From Moniliella sp. 'wahieum' (Eukaryota > Basidiomycota > Moniliellomycetes > Moniliellales > Moniliellaceae), in the NCBI GenBank assembly GCA_003971905.1, contig RSEE01000033.1, positions 139,001 through 203,000 of the forward strand: a DNA stretch of 64,000 nt, in the 5' to 3' direction. The position numbers and the translations under genes were made by a program. Below, piece by piece: positions 44,594 through 55,850 of this stretch; the first letter of the stretch is position 1, and every line of letters begins with the position of its first letter. Below the pieces are notes generated by a model, which was not told the origin of the DNA, made no database searches, and worked only from the letters and a program-made list of their open reading frames with translations.

Positions 44594-45858
44594 ATGCAGC
44601 TCTCTTCCACATTTGTCGGTCTGGCTGTCGCGCTCGGTGCGCTGAGCGTGTCGGCGGTGCCCTTTGGCCCGAGCACGGGGCAGATTACTGTCCCGCTCAC
44701 CCGCCGTGCCGAGCGCAACTTCCGCCGCGCCGACGGGTCGATCGACATGGCCAAGTTTAACCGCGAGCGCGAGCTGGTGCGCGCCAAGTACACCCGTACC
44801 TTGGCCAACTACGAGCGCAACACGGGCTCCAAGCACCGTTTCGTCACCGGCACGGCTACCCCCGCCCGCCCGTAGCACGGGCACCGTCGACTTGAAGGAC
44901 GTGGAGAACCAGTCGCTCTGGACGGGCACCATTGGCTTTGGTTCGCCCGTGCAGGACATCACCATTGGTACGTCCCCCACCCCACAATGACCTTGTCTGG
45001 CCTGCTTTTGGTTTGCCATGTGCTGACGCTTATTCTTGTCTCTTGTCTCTGTGGTGGGGCAGACTTTGACACGGGCAGCTCGGACACGCTGGTCAACAGT
45101 GGTGCCTACACCCCGAAGTCTTCCTCCACGTCTAAGAACACGGGCACGTCGTTCAGTGACTCGTACGGCGACGGCACCACGGCGTCGGGCACGGTGTACT
45201 CGGACAAGTTGACCATTGGCGGTCTTTCAGCCGACAAGGCGTACATTGGTCTCGCGTCGCAACAGTTCATCTCGGGCGAGGGCAGCAACGAGGGCATCAG
45301 CGGCATGGCCTTCCCCAGCCTCAGCTCGTTCCAGCAACAGGAACCCTACTTTTACTCGTTGATCAAGGCCGGTGTGCTGGACAACCACGCCTTTATCTTT
45401 TCCCTCTCTGACTCGGGCTCGACCTTGACTTTGGGTGCGACCGACTCGAGCGCCGAGTTCACCGCGGTGACCGATGCCTCCTACTGGACCGTCTCGGCCT
45501 CGGTCGAAGGCACCAGCATCGACGCTGTCGTCGACACGGGCACCACGCTGATTGTGGCGCCGGTGAGCGATGCCGAGTCGCTGTACAAAAAGTTGGGCTT
45601 GCAGTACACCAACAGCAACGGCCAGGTGCAGGCCACGTTTGACTGCAGCTCGCCCCCTCGGTCAGCTTCAAGTTCGGGTCCAAGACGATCACCTTGGGCG
45701 ACTCGGTCTCGGCCGGTACCGACTCGGATGGCAACTGCGTCTTTACGGTGGTGGGTGAGGACATGGGCATGAGCTCGTGGATCACGGGTGACTCGCTTAT
45801 CGACTCGACTTCCAAGGTCATCTTTGACGTGGCCAACCAACAGGTCGGGTTTGCCTAA
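44594..45858 (+). CDS. secreted pepsin-type (A1) aspartic protease
   Basis: An extracellular endopeptidase with an N-terminal signal (MQLSSTFVGLAVALGALSVS), a basic propeptide (NRERELVRAKYTRTLANYER) and a mature domain starting near VDLKDVENQSLWTG (44890). The strand TIGFGSPVQDITIG leads to an intron at 44968-45062 (95 nt, GTACGT to GCAG). It is followed directly by DFDTGSSD, which holds the first catalytic Asp. The second catalytic motif is VVDTGTTL (45528-45550). SYGDGTTASG (45163) forms the flap region. The C-terminus WITGDSLIDS...VIFDVANQQVGFA ends at TAA 45856-45858. Frameshifts lie at ~44870 (creating a false TAG) and ~45655 (a missing C in CCCCC). Length is normal for the family. No GPI signal is seen, so free secretion is likely. 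Confidence 0.93.
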
Positions 45859-46861
45859 ATGTCCCTCCCCCCCACCTCCCTTCTCTCTCCTGTGCGCCTG
45901 TTGCATGAACTGGGGACCTTGAGAGAGATGAGAGGGGTGCCCCAAAACCCGCCCCTCACCCCTCTCGTCTGATTTCTGTTCGCCGTGCAATAGGAGGCCG
46001 TCGCGCCTTCTCTTTCTCGATCCGATCGGCCTCTCCAGCGGACTTTGCTTTCTTTTGCCCTCCATGTTTTCCTCTCTCTTAGTTGGCTTTGTTGGCCCTA
46101 CCCTCAGCTAGCTGCTGCCCTCTGCACTCCTGGACCCGGCTGGTGGAGGATGAAGCTTGAAGCTTGAAGATCTAATGTTGATACGGATTGACGCCCACGT
46201 GCTTGCTTGCTACTATATAGTTTGTCAGTGCCCTGCTGGCTCCTCCTGCGCCCGCCGCTGTGCTTGGTCGACATGATCGGCATGATCCATGATCGACACG
46301 GTCCTTTTTACCACCAGCTCAGGCACGCTAGAAAACCGTAAGCACGTTGGTGCGAGACTGCTCGCTTCGCTGGGAACCGGCGGGAACCGGTAAGGCTGGC
46401 TGGCTGCCTGTCTGGCTGCCTAGCTCTATTCCATGAGCGTCGGAGCGCGGATGCTGGGGCAAGTAGCATGTAGCATGATGCATGTGTTACGCGGGCAAAA
46501 ATAGGAAATCGGGAACAGGACAAAGGGTAACATGTAACATGGGGCAGGGTAAAAAATGAATAATGGATCTCCGTGAGGAGCTACTATATGCGTTCGATCC
46601 GGTGGGCCCAGTGTGCAATGTCAAGCAATAAGGCCTAAGGCCAAGGCCATGCCGCCGCCAAAGATTGCTTTTCTCATAGATAAAAAACCAGCGCGTTCGT
46701 GTATCTGGTGGGCGCGTCAGTCCAGGCCAGCGGGCCGTATCCAGCCCGTTCAGCGACACGCAGACGCAGGGCATATACTATTCCCCAAAGCAATCACAGC
46801 GGGCGCGAGGACGAGGCGCCGGCGTGACCAAAGGTGTGTGAGTTTGTCTTTGGTCAGGGGG
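45859..46861. other. convergent 3' spacer with palindromic words
   Basis: This spacer lies between the protease and the SmgGDS-like gene. It contains GATGAAGCTTGAAGCTTGAA at about 46149, and CTGGCTGGCTG iterations near 46395. No gene was found. Confidence 0.6.
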
Positions 46862-49800
46862 TTACTGCGGTCCAGTCTCCGACGACCAAGCTGGCACCAC
46901 GCTCGGCCTCTCGGACGGCGGCGTACTAGGCGAGCCAGGGGGAAAAGGTAGCGAAGCAGATGCAAAAGGCTGGACACACTCCCACGCTCGTTGGGCCATG
47001 CGGAGCGCTTCGGTCGGCCCTTGGCACGCCAGCGTCTGTAGTGCCGGGGCAATGCGGTGCGCTACGGTGGTCAGGTCATCGCCAAAGGTGCAGACGGAAG
47101 CGGAACGCGGGGGGACGCGGTCGGTCGAAGCGCCACCGGCCGAAACGTCATTGGTCGAAGTGCCATCGGTTGAAGTGTCACTGGGCGGGGCAGCACGGGC
47201 TGCTATCTGGGTCGGATGGGAAAACAAGTGGATGACCAAGGCGCACGCGTTCGACGCAGAGTGCGGTGGCATCCGTGCGTCTCTCCGTGCGAGCACCGAG
47301 AGGAGCATGCTCAACAGCGCAGGCTCCTTCTGCATCCGCTGGGGCGGCGAAAGCGGTCCAAGCCGCACCGGCGCGCGCGCACTGGGGTCGTCAGCGCTGG
47401 AGGGCAAGTGCGAGCGCCGAGATTCTGGCTCTTGGGGCCTCGCTGCGTCTCGGGCTGCGTCAACGTCCGCATCTGCGTCATCGTCATCGTCACCATCGTC
47501 GTCTACTGCAGCGTCTGCGTCGGTGTCTAGCTCGGTCCCCCCCGCGACATCGGCCGGGGTAGGACTGCTGTTCTGGGGAGGGGAGAAGGAGCTAGGGGGG
47601 GACAAGCTGCGCCCCGTCGTGGCCGACAGGGGAGAAGTCTGTGTGTCGGGCATGACGTTAGGGAGGGAGAGGGAGCAAGGAGCGCCGAAGCGACGCACGC
47701 CGCTCCTACCGGCGTGGTGGCCAAGAACCCGAGCGCGGTCAGCCCCTCGTTGACCAAGACGGGGTAGCGTGCCGACGCACACACCATACTGCCTAGCGCC
47801 GTGGCGACGGCCGCGCAGGCCATTGCGTCTCGAGCGGCCAGCATGGTGCGGGCCAACTGGACGCCCTCGGCATTGGCCTGGCTGCGCGACGCGCTTTCTA
47901 GCGCCGCAGCGTCCGGCAGCGGAATGAGGAAAAGCGTTTGCACCACCCGAGCACCCGCCCAGCTTCCAAGCTGGTCGGCGACCAGGGCTGATGGCTCGCC
48001 ACTTGGGCCAACGCGTCCTTGCCCGGCCCCAACGCTACACGCACCGAGTTGCCCGCCGCCCTGGCACAAGTTCTTGAGAACCAACACGGTGCGGAACAGC
48101 AAATCGTTCGTGACGAGCGTTGGGCCCGGTGCGCCTGTGCCTGCGCCTGTGCCTGTTGCGCCGGTAGGCGAGCGAGCCATGCGCAGCACCCCAGCTGCCT
48201 TGTCCACCCAGCCTACGCTGCCGAGCAGGCCTTTGTTGGCGCTGGGAAGGGATAAGTTGCGCATCGTTCCCATCAACGTGGTGGATTGCTGGACCAATTG
48301 GCGTGCCCAGGTACGGTCAAAGATGGGCACCAAGCGTTGCGCGAGATGAAAGGTATGTACCAAGCTGACGCAGTGCGCTTCGGTTCGGACCAGGCTTCCC
48401 AAAGCCAGCAGCGCGACCGAGACGAGCTCCGGACGATGCTCGTCCGTGTCGGCCAACCAGTCCAGCAGCAGGTCCACCAGCCACGCGGCCGAGCCAGACC
48501 CTTGATGCGGCGCGCCCGTTCCAGCGGGTACCAGTAGCATGTCCACCGCCCGCGGTTCATTGACAATCGCGAGGAAGCTACGGACCAAGGCCGAACGACA
48601 CTGCTCAAATGTCTCATCTTCGTCCCATGAGATACCGCTCTCCTCGTCCGCCTCTCCCATCCATTCGTCCCACTCGGGCGCCTCAGCGCGCCGGGGGCCT
48701 GACGAGCCACCAGGACCAGGTCGCAACCGAGGCGACGCACGTCGACTGGAGCGCCACCTGGATCGCTCTTCCTCCCCCGCGCAAGGCAGAGGGAAGCGTG
48801 GCCTGCGCCAAAACGTGGCATACACCGCCATCGGCGTTCGGTGGCGCAAGCCCGACGGGTAGCGTACCGCATCGGCCCAGCTGTCTGGCGCGACGGCCGC
48901 GCGGCGCCAGGCACTGCTGTCGAGCGAGAAGGATTCGATGAGTTCGGCGGCGGTAGAGAGGATTTGGTCGTCGATCGAGACGAGCATCGCTCGCTCGCTC
49001 GCGCTCCACGCATCGTCCGGCTTGCTTGGCTCGCCGCGCGGGTCTAAAAACGCACGCAAGATGACCGAGGTCGAATTGATTGCGGTATCGACCACCAGCG
49101 CTTTGGCGTGCAACGGAGCAAAGCACGTTTCCACCCCGGCCCCACCTCCTCGGTCGAAACCAGGACGTGATCGGGGCCGATGGGCTTGCGGACCGCTGTG
49201 CGTCTCACGTTCGGGCGAGGGGGGACAGGTGCGGGCCCCACACTATCCTGCAGCAGCACCGACGTCGATCCGTGACTGCTGCCCGACAGACGTGCGCCCA
49301 GGCTGGTCGCACCGGGAGAAAGTTCGCCGTCCGATCCCAGTGCTTCCCCCGGACACGCCAACACGTCTTCCAACACTTTCCAAGCGCGTGACGCCACCGT
49401 TGCCCCCGCCTGGACCAACGCACGGGCGTCTTCATCCTGCAGCCAGCCCTCGCGCATGAACCCGTACCCGCCCAGCGTCCACGACAGGGGGGTATAAATC
49501 CGTGGGGACGATCCTAGACGGAAGAGCGTGCGGAGAGCCATGGGGTTGGAGGCGAGGTAGGCTTGTGTGGGGCGATGGTCCAACTCGAGGTTCTCCATTG
49601 CGCCCGTGGCAGCTCGGAGGAGGTACAACGTAGCCGAATCAAACAGGACCAAGGTAGGGATGTCGGGCACCGGGTCGTTTAAAAATCCGTCAATGACGGC
49701 TAGGATGGCAGGGGCCGCTTTCAATTCGAGCAGCCGATCGCGGTTGAGATCTGTAAGGAAAGGTCAGACCTGTTGGCTGGCTGGCTGGCTGGCTGCCTAA

Positions 49801-50847
49801 GCGGATAAAACGAAAAGGGGGAAGTATTAAGGACGCACCGCAATCGACGCATAAGTTGCCCAGCACGCGCAGGAGCTGGGTTTGGGCATCTTGCAGTGGG
49901 GCAAGGTACTTGGACGAGCGGGGGACGGTCGATAAGCGCAACAGGGCAAGCACTTGGACTGGCATGTCGGACGAGCCAAGGGCGATCCGCAACCGTGGTT
50001 GACGCAACACGTTGGCCACAGGACGCAACGTGCGCGCCACGGCATCCCAAGCCTCTTCTTCTTCCGTCACCGTATCTGGCTCGGCGCCGGGGGAGAGCAT
50101 GACGGCCCCCTCCTCGATGGCCATCATGGAGGGGGGCATATGATCGTCATCCTTGGGCAGATCGATCAAGAACGGCTGGGGGGCGCCGGGGTTGCGGCGC
50201 GTACTGATGCTGGAGCGCGGGGTGGGCAAGGTGGAGAAGGAGCTCAGGGCAAGCGAGGTGACGCGGCGACTGGACAAGGAACCTGTGGCACGGGTAAGCA
50301 TGATTTTGGGGCCCCACCCGGGTCCAGGGCCTGGCTGGGCAGGCACGCCCAGCCCAGCGGCGGCGGAGCCCCAGCCAAAGTCAGAGGCGGTGGGGCTGCC
50401 TGTGCGGCGGTAGGAGGAGGCGCGGCTGCGTTGGGATCGCGCACGCGCACGCGAGAGGTAGAGGGAGGTGGGGGGAGGGGTGGGGATGGGGGGGGTGGTG
50501 CCGGCAGACGAAAGGGCAAGGTCGCTCGCTGGGGCGCCGGACAACAAGGCAGAGGAGGCGGCGAGAGGGAGGGGGAGGAGAGCAGCATGGACGGCTGCGC
50601 GAGCGTCGAGGGCGACAAGGACGGAGCAGACCCAGGCGGGGCGTGGGCGTGGGAGACGGCGGAGGCAAGCAAAGCAGGGGCGGTGATGGTGGAGGTGGAG
50701 CCGCCGTCGCTGAGGGTGCCGGTGGAGAGGCCGCTGTCGGTGCTGATGGAGAAGTGGCGGCACAGCTGCTCGATGGCGGCGAGCACGGGGCGGGCCTGGT
50801 GGGAGACCGAGGGTCGTCGGCGGCGAAGAGCTCGCGGGAGCATCCAT
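46862..50847 (-). CDS. SmgGDS/RAP1GDS1-like armadillo-repeat protein
   Basis: In animals SmgGDS binds Rho/Ras-family small GTPases and helps their prenylation and trafficking. Fungal forms are less studied. The start is ATG 50847 (MDAPASSSPP). A long disordered N-terminus is followed by EEEEAWDAVARTLRPVANVL (50065-50010) and the arm repeat LLRVLGNLCVDCG (49880-49840). An 88-nt intron at 49838-49751 (GTGCGT to ACAG) interrupts the next repeat. The frame continues with LLELKAAPAILAVIDGFLND and repeats down to 47720 (LVSVALLALGSLVRTEAH, TLMGTMRNLSLPS, TVLVLKNLCQGGG, ALGSMVCASARYPVLVNEG). The tail (47650-46862) is acidic then helical, ending SSETGPQ with TAA. Frameshifts lie near 49140, 48350-48900 and 47740. 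Several armadillo proteins share this look, but the isolated GNLC-type repeats favour SmgGDS. Confidence 0.72.
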
Positions 50848-52806
50848 GGTGTGGGGGGGAGAGGAGAGGAGGAGGAGGTGGGGGGGGGCGGACGCATACG
50901 CAGGCGGTGCTGCCGGCATGCCCCGGCAGACTCCGGTGTGCTCCGGCAGGCTGCGGCGGGGGGCGGGGGGGCGGCCATGGGGCACGGCGCCTGCCAGGCG
51001 GGGCGTACACCGGCGCTTTGCCTCGCCTGCGGGCGGCGTAGGCCTGCAGGGGGCGGGCTGTGCCTGGGTATTCTGCGGCTACCGATGGCCGAAAGCCCAG
51101 CGCCTCGCCTCAGCGCAAGGCTCAGCCTGAGCAGCCGCTGCATGGCTGTCACCGGCCGCCGCACGGGGGCAGCAGACCCGCGTGTCATGCATGCACCCCT
51201 GCTCAGCCTCATGCACGGGGGCCAAGCTGTCAGCCATCGGCATGCCACATGTCACATGTCACCATGTCACCTGCCCTTGGTTTTGGTTTGTTTGCGGTGC
51301 GCCCCTGCACGGGACAAGTGTGCACAGCTTGGATGCTGCCATGCTGCCGACGCACCCCCTGGCGGCCTCCCGAGCGAGCGGCTGAGGCGCCAAACGCGAC
51401 AGCAGCTGCAGCGTAACCAGCGTCTGGCGAGTGTAGGGCCAGGTGTGACGCGTGCCGCCTGATGCAGGGTGTAACATGTGACATGTGACGCGGGACGCGG
51501 GACCGACTGCACACCCGGCCTCGCATCCTGCACCCTGAATCCTCCTCCCCCCAGCCAACGCAGGCAAGGCGGGGCAAGAAGCCCCCATAGCAGCCCCATC
51601 GCCCCAGGTCCCACCCAGCTTCATTGTATTCTCAGATCTCCCATCCATCGCACACCCCTGTCAGCATGCCACGCGCAGCCAGCGCCAGCCACCCGTCGGC
51701 CGCTTCAACTTCCAGCTCCAAGCTTCAGGCCTTTCAGGCGGAGCACGAGCACGGCGTGTGGTGGCTTTAAGCTCCCACGCGGCCCTGGATCTGGGACTGC
51801 GCAAGACGATCGCGGAGATCCGAGACAAGTCCCCAAGACGGCGAGACGGTGTAGTCACTAGCACTACTCCGTACTCGAAGCTTGTGGGTATGGTCTGGTG
51901 TGGTACGTAGTCCGCTGTCGCCGCAGAAGACGTTTTTCCGCCGACATGTTTGTTCAGGTGATCGAGTGTTTGAGATCACTCGATCATCGATCATCAGCCA
52001 CTGATTACCGGGCTCACCGGTCACTAGCACTCCCCACACCAATGCCAAATTAGAGTGGGCCAACGCCTCCAACGCCCCACGAACCAGCCCAATTTTGGGG
52101 CACCAACGCTGGGCACGGCAGAGTGGCAACAAGAGCTCGCGATACAAACGCAATCAGCGTATCTTCTCCCCCACTCTCCTACACACAACATGGGCCCTCC
52201 CATTTGGTTCTCCTTCAAGCTTCAAGCTCTTTTCAAGGCGCTCGCCAGCCGAGCCACTGACAAAAGGCCAGTGCTACTCGTAGCGCCACCTGCCCCTCTC
52301 TAGAGGAGACACCGAGTCGTCGGCTGCAGAGCGACAAGCGACCGAAAAAATGCCTGGAAGCAGGGGTGGACACGACGCGCACACCGAAACGTTTGCCTCA
52401 TGCTGTATGTGCCTTTGGCTGGAAGAGCTTGGTCAAGTTCTATACAGGGGCCCAATATGCAATTCACTATCCATCCGTCCTAGTAGTGTGTGCATCGGAA
52501 CAATAAAACAACGCTGCGTCCTCTTGTAAGTGCTCCCTTGGCCTCAAGAGGGTGCTATCCCCACTCTTGAGTGCACCGAGGGCTGGCTCTTACCTTGATC
52601 TCCTTCTCCTTCTCCCCACACTTACATGCCGTGCGGTGCCGACTCTCGGGGTGGACCGGCTTCCGGGTGGTTGCAGCTGCCAGCAACCTGACTTGTATTC
52701 TTGGCTAGCGGCAACTTCGCGTGGGCCATGTGACATGCAATGAATTTGGCAGAGGCCAAGGGGACAAGGAGCGAGCATAGCATGCTAACAGAGCGCCAGC
52801 CAAGGA
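50848..52806. other. intergenic region upstream of the SmgGDS-like gene and 3' of SLU7
   Basis: The right part has palindromic-word arrays (GTGACATGTGAC near 51475, AAGCTTCAGGCCTTTCAGG near 51720, CTTCAAGCTTCAAGCTC near 52214). Frames on both strands overlap without domain support. No gene is annotated. Confidence 0.55.
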
Positions 52807-54539
52807 TTAGACCGTATCATCTTTGTACCCTCTCATCGGATCATCGTACACTTCCCGCTTCATGCGGTACGCTTCCAACTGCTCCTCGGTTACATCCACA
52901 TTCTTCGACCCAGTCTTCCCATCCTCTTGTAGGGCGGCTGACAATTTGCCCTTGTCAAGGCGGGACGAAACATCCCCCTCGCCCAGGAGACGGCGCGAGG
53001 TGTACCCCTCCCGGTCCTTGTCGTCCTTGTCCTGTCCTCCGTCCTTATCACGATGAGAACGATGCTTGTGTCGGCGGTGCCCGTCAGAACGATGAGAGTG
53101 GTGCGACTTTTTCTTCCGCTCCGGGGAAGGGGAGCGAGACGACCTTCGTTTGCGATCGGATGCCTCGGCGGTTTTCTTCAACAGCGCTTCTGCCGAACTC
53201 ATCTGGGCCGCCTCGATCCCAGCTTGGCCTGTACAATAGGCGCCGCGAATAGTGGAGTGGCAACAGCCGTAGCCCCACTTTCCCTGGCTAAGGTCGTACC
53301 AGGACCCCCAGATGGCGGTATGGTTGACTTCGAGTTGGTCTTCTTGGTACTTGGACGAAGGACGCGCTTTCTCGCGTCCCCTGGCCACCTGGCCCGAACG
53401 CGTGTATTCAACATACTCTTCCGTCTGGCCCTGCCGCAGTTCCTTGGGCAGCGCACCATCGGTTTTCAAATGCTCCGCCCCTCCGTACCGATCCAAGACC
53501 GACTGTCGGTTCTGCTCGGCGACGCGGTCGCGGCGCTCGCGGAACTGGCGGAACTGCAGTTCGCTCATGGTCGGGTTGGCTTGAAGGTGGCTGGGTGCGC
53601 CGCGGGCTTCGGATTGCCAGGCAAAAAGCTGCATTTGTTCCATCTGCGTCGCATCGCCCGTGCCGCGCACAAAGTTGTCTCCCGCATAGGGCGCGTCCTC
53701 GGGTCGAACCGAGGCATCCGGCGCCTCGCGCATGGACCGCGTCTTGGGGTCATAGTACGCCGAATTGGGATCGAGGTTGTAGAGATACTTGGCGCGGTCT
53801 TCCCGGATACGTAAGTTGCGTACTGTCATGCGTTTTTCCTTGTCGACCTTGGTGCCAGCCATGGAAGCTTTATCCGCATACTTATCCTCGTCCTCACTTT
53901 CTTCCGAAGCCGAGGAAAAGTCCGAATCTTCCGCCTCCTTGTTCTTCTCCTTCTCCTTCTTGGCCGCCTTGCGAGTTGCCACCTCGTCGGCGGTGCCCGC
54001 ATCCAGCTCCGCCTCCCGCCGTCGTCCCCGCTCCGCATCCACCGCCGCATACGTCTCAATCACGTCCGCATACGCATCTGGGTCGTACCCGTTCCACCGA
54101 TCCCGTTTCGCCGCATAGTCCTCATCCAGCGCCGCGAGTTCCTTGGGCGGCGCGCCGGCGCATCGTCCGCCGCAATCTCGCGGTTGGTCCACTTGGCCCC
54201 GCGCCGGCGGGGTCGCTCGAGACAATCTTTGGTCTTGTGCGTCCGAGCCCCACAGTTCTCGCACGCCCCCTTTTCCCACTTGGTCGCCCGCGATGATTCT
54301 TTGCCGCGCACGTACCACGTGTCCAGGGGCACCTTGGCCTGCGGGGCAGGGTTGCGCTGGTGCTTCAGCGATGGCTTGCCCGAATCAATGTACCACGGCG
54401 CCTGGGCCATGAACTGCGGGATGTGCGGGTTGATCGCATTCCCCTCCTCGTCCATCTCGGCCGGCGCGGTGCCGGCCTTACGCGCGGCATCCAAGTCTTT
54501 CTGCTTGCGCCACTCTTCCTTGCTTAGTCGACCACTCAT
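52807..54539 (-). CDS. SLU7: pre-mRNA splicing factor SLU7
   Basis: Slu7 acts in the nucleus in the second catalytic step of splicing and helps choose the 3' splice site. The start ATG 54539 gives MSGRLSKEEWRKQKDLDAAR, followed by INPHIPQFMAQAPWYID and QAKVPLDTWYVRG, all hallmarks of the family. The zinc knuckle CENCGARTHKTKDC (C-x2-C-x4-H-x4-C) lies at about 54265-54220, next to RPRRRGAKWT. One frameshift at ~54155 separates this from DYAAKRDRWNGYDPDAYAD, RNLRIREDRAKYLYNLD, YDPKTRSMREAP, KYGGAEHL-like RYGGAEHL and the SWYDLSQGKWGYGCCH segment (53300-53260). The end is a Lys/Arg/His-rich region and MRGYKDDTV with TAA at 52807-52809. Apart from that shift it is intact and of normal length (~575 residues). 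Confidence 0.96.
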
Positions 54540-54853
54540 TGGGGGCAGAGGAGGGGGGAGGAGGGGAGAAAAGTGAGATGGCAAGAGCAGACCAAGCAGC
54601 CAGGCCACGGCAGATGCTTGTGGCGATGCGCTGAGGGGCCACCATTGATTTGGGCAGCAGGGCGGAACAGGTGGATTTTCCGTTCCGCCCCCCGCTCCTC
54701 ACGGCACACGGTGCACCGGGTTTGGGATGAAACGGCCGAAGGTGCATTTATCAGCGGGGCTGCCGGTTAGTCCAGCCAGCCGCCGGCACCATTACACCTT
54801 CGTTTTCGCCACCTCCATCCCCGCCCACCTCACCACCGGCACCGGCACCCGTC
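54540..54853. promoter_or_regulatory. divergent promoter between SLU7 and glutaredoxin
   Basis: This is 314 bp between opposed start codons. GC-rich, with no clear TATA box on either strand. Assigned from geometry. Confidence 0.6.
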
Positions 54854-55239
54854 ATGGCGGCCAAGCAAGTGGAGCAGCTCATTGCCCAAAACCGGGTTTT
54901 TGTTTTCTCCAAGTCTTTCTGTCCTTACTGCACCGCCAGCAAAAAGTGCGTTTCCACGCCCTCTCTCCCTCTCTCCCTCTCTCCCTTGCTGGCTTGCTGC
55001 GCAGTGGTACTGATCCAAGCCACAGCTTGTTGAACGGCTTCAAGTTGCCGCCCAATACGGTGGGTGTTCTGGAACTGGACCAACTTGGCCCCAAGGGGGC
55101 AGAGATCCAGAACTACTTGGCGTCCAAGACGGGCCAGCGCACTGTACCCAGCATCTTTATCAACGGAAAGCATGTAGGTGGCAACTCGGATTTGCAAACG
55201 CTGGCATCCGACGGCCTCCTCAAGGGCATGCTCCGTTGA
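54854..55239 (+). CDS. dithiol glutaredoxin (CPYC type)
   Basis: A small thiol-disulfide oxidoreductase that uses glutathione to reduce protein disulfides and mixed disulfides, in cytosol or mitochondria. Exon 1 is 54854-54945 ([20 protein letters not shown], then [10 protein letters not shown] with the CPYC active site). The intron 54946-55025 (80 nt) starts GTGCGT, contains CTCTCTCCC iterations and ends CCACAG. Exon 2 runs to TGA at 55237-55239. Together the exons give 306 nt, in frame, for 101 residues, the normal length. Exon 2 holds [14 protein letters not shown], with the cis-Pro (TVP) and the glutathione-binding Gly pair. No frameshift is needed. It is divergent from SLU7. Confidence 0.95.
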
Positions 55240-55576
55240 ACGTTGACGGCCTTCGGGGCATTTGCTGTACCACACCTACCTGGATTCCCCGTTCACGCTC
55301 ACTGTTATGTCCACATTTTTTGTTGCATTTTCCGTGAACCAAAAAGTTAAGACCAGTGCATCCGAGGGCCAAATGATTGGGAGAGAGCGAGAAGGAACAC
55401 ACAGCCGTGTTGCCACGCCACAGGGTATGGGTCATGGGTCATGAATGGGAATCGGGCCAGGCGGCCAGGAAAGGGAAAGGAAAAGGTAAAGAGGAGCAAA
55501 AAGAAGGGGTTAACCGAAACACCATCGGATAGCCTTTCAACGGCGTGCAGGCGAATCCGACCAGGGCACAACCACA

Positions 55577-55755
55577 AACTGCGCCGAGGACAAAACTCAC
55601 TACTACTACTAGTGATGCATTCATAGTAGTCAAAAGTGGTGCGTATACCATTTTCGTGCCCTTTCTTTGAATACAGCAAGTCTCTTCTACGAGCAACTCG
55701 TCATGGAGATGAAGTTCTACTAGTAGCCCATTGTCAGGCCTTACTATCATTAGAG
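55577..55755. repeat. 3' flank of the HEAT gene, duplicated at 30873-31045
   Basis: Matches the reverse complement of 30873-31045. It lies 100-275 bp after the HEAT gene end and is not coding as far as I can see. It marks the outer limit of the duplicated locus. A sequence of about 340 bp from 55240 to here holds no gene. Confidence 0.88.
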
Positions 55756-55850
55756 AGGGTCATACAGGAGGAGAATGGGTATGCATCAAGCTCGATAGTG
55801 TAGTTTTGTTGGACGTCCGCGCCGCATATATTTGTCACTCCAAGCAGCCA

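Noticed and set aside
53053-53814. Long plus-strand open frame opposite SLU7
   Set aside because: It is a shadow of the clear SLU7 coding sequence on the minus strand and shows no domain.
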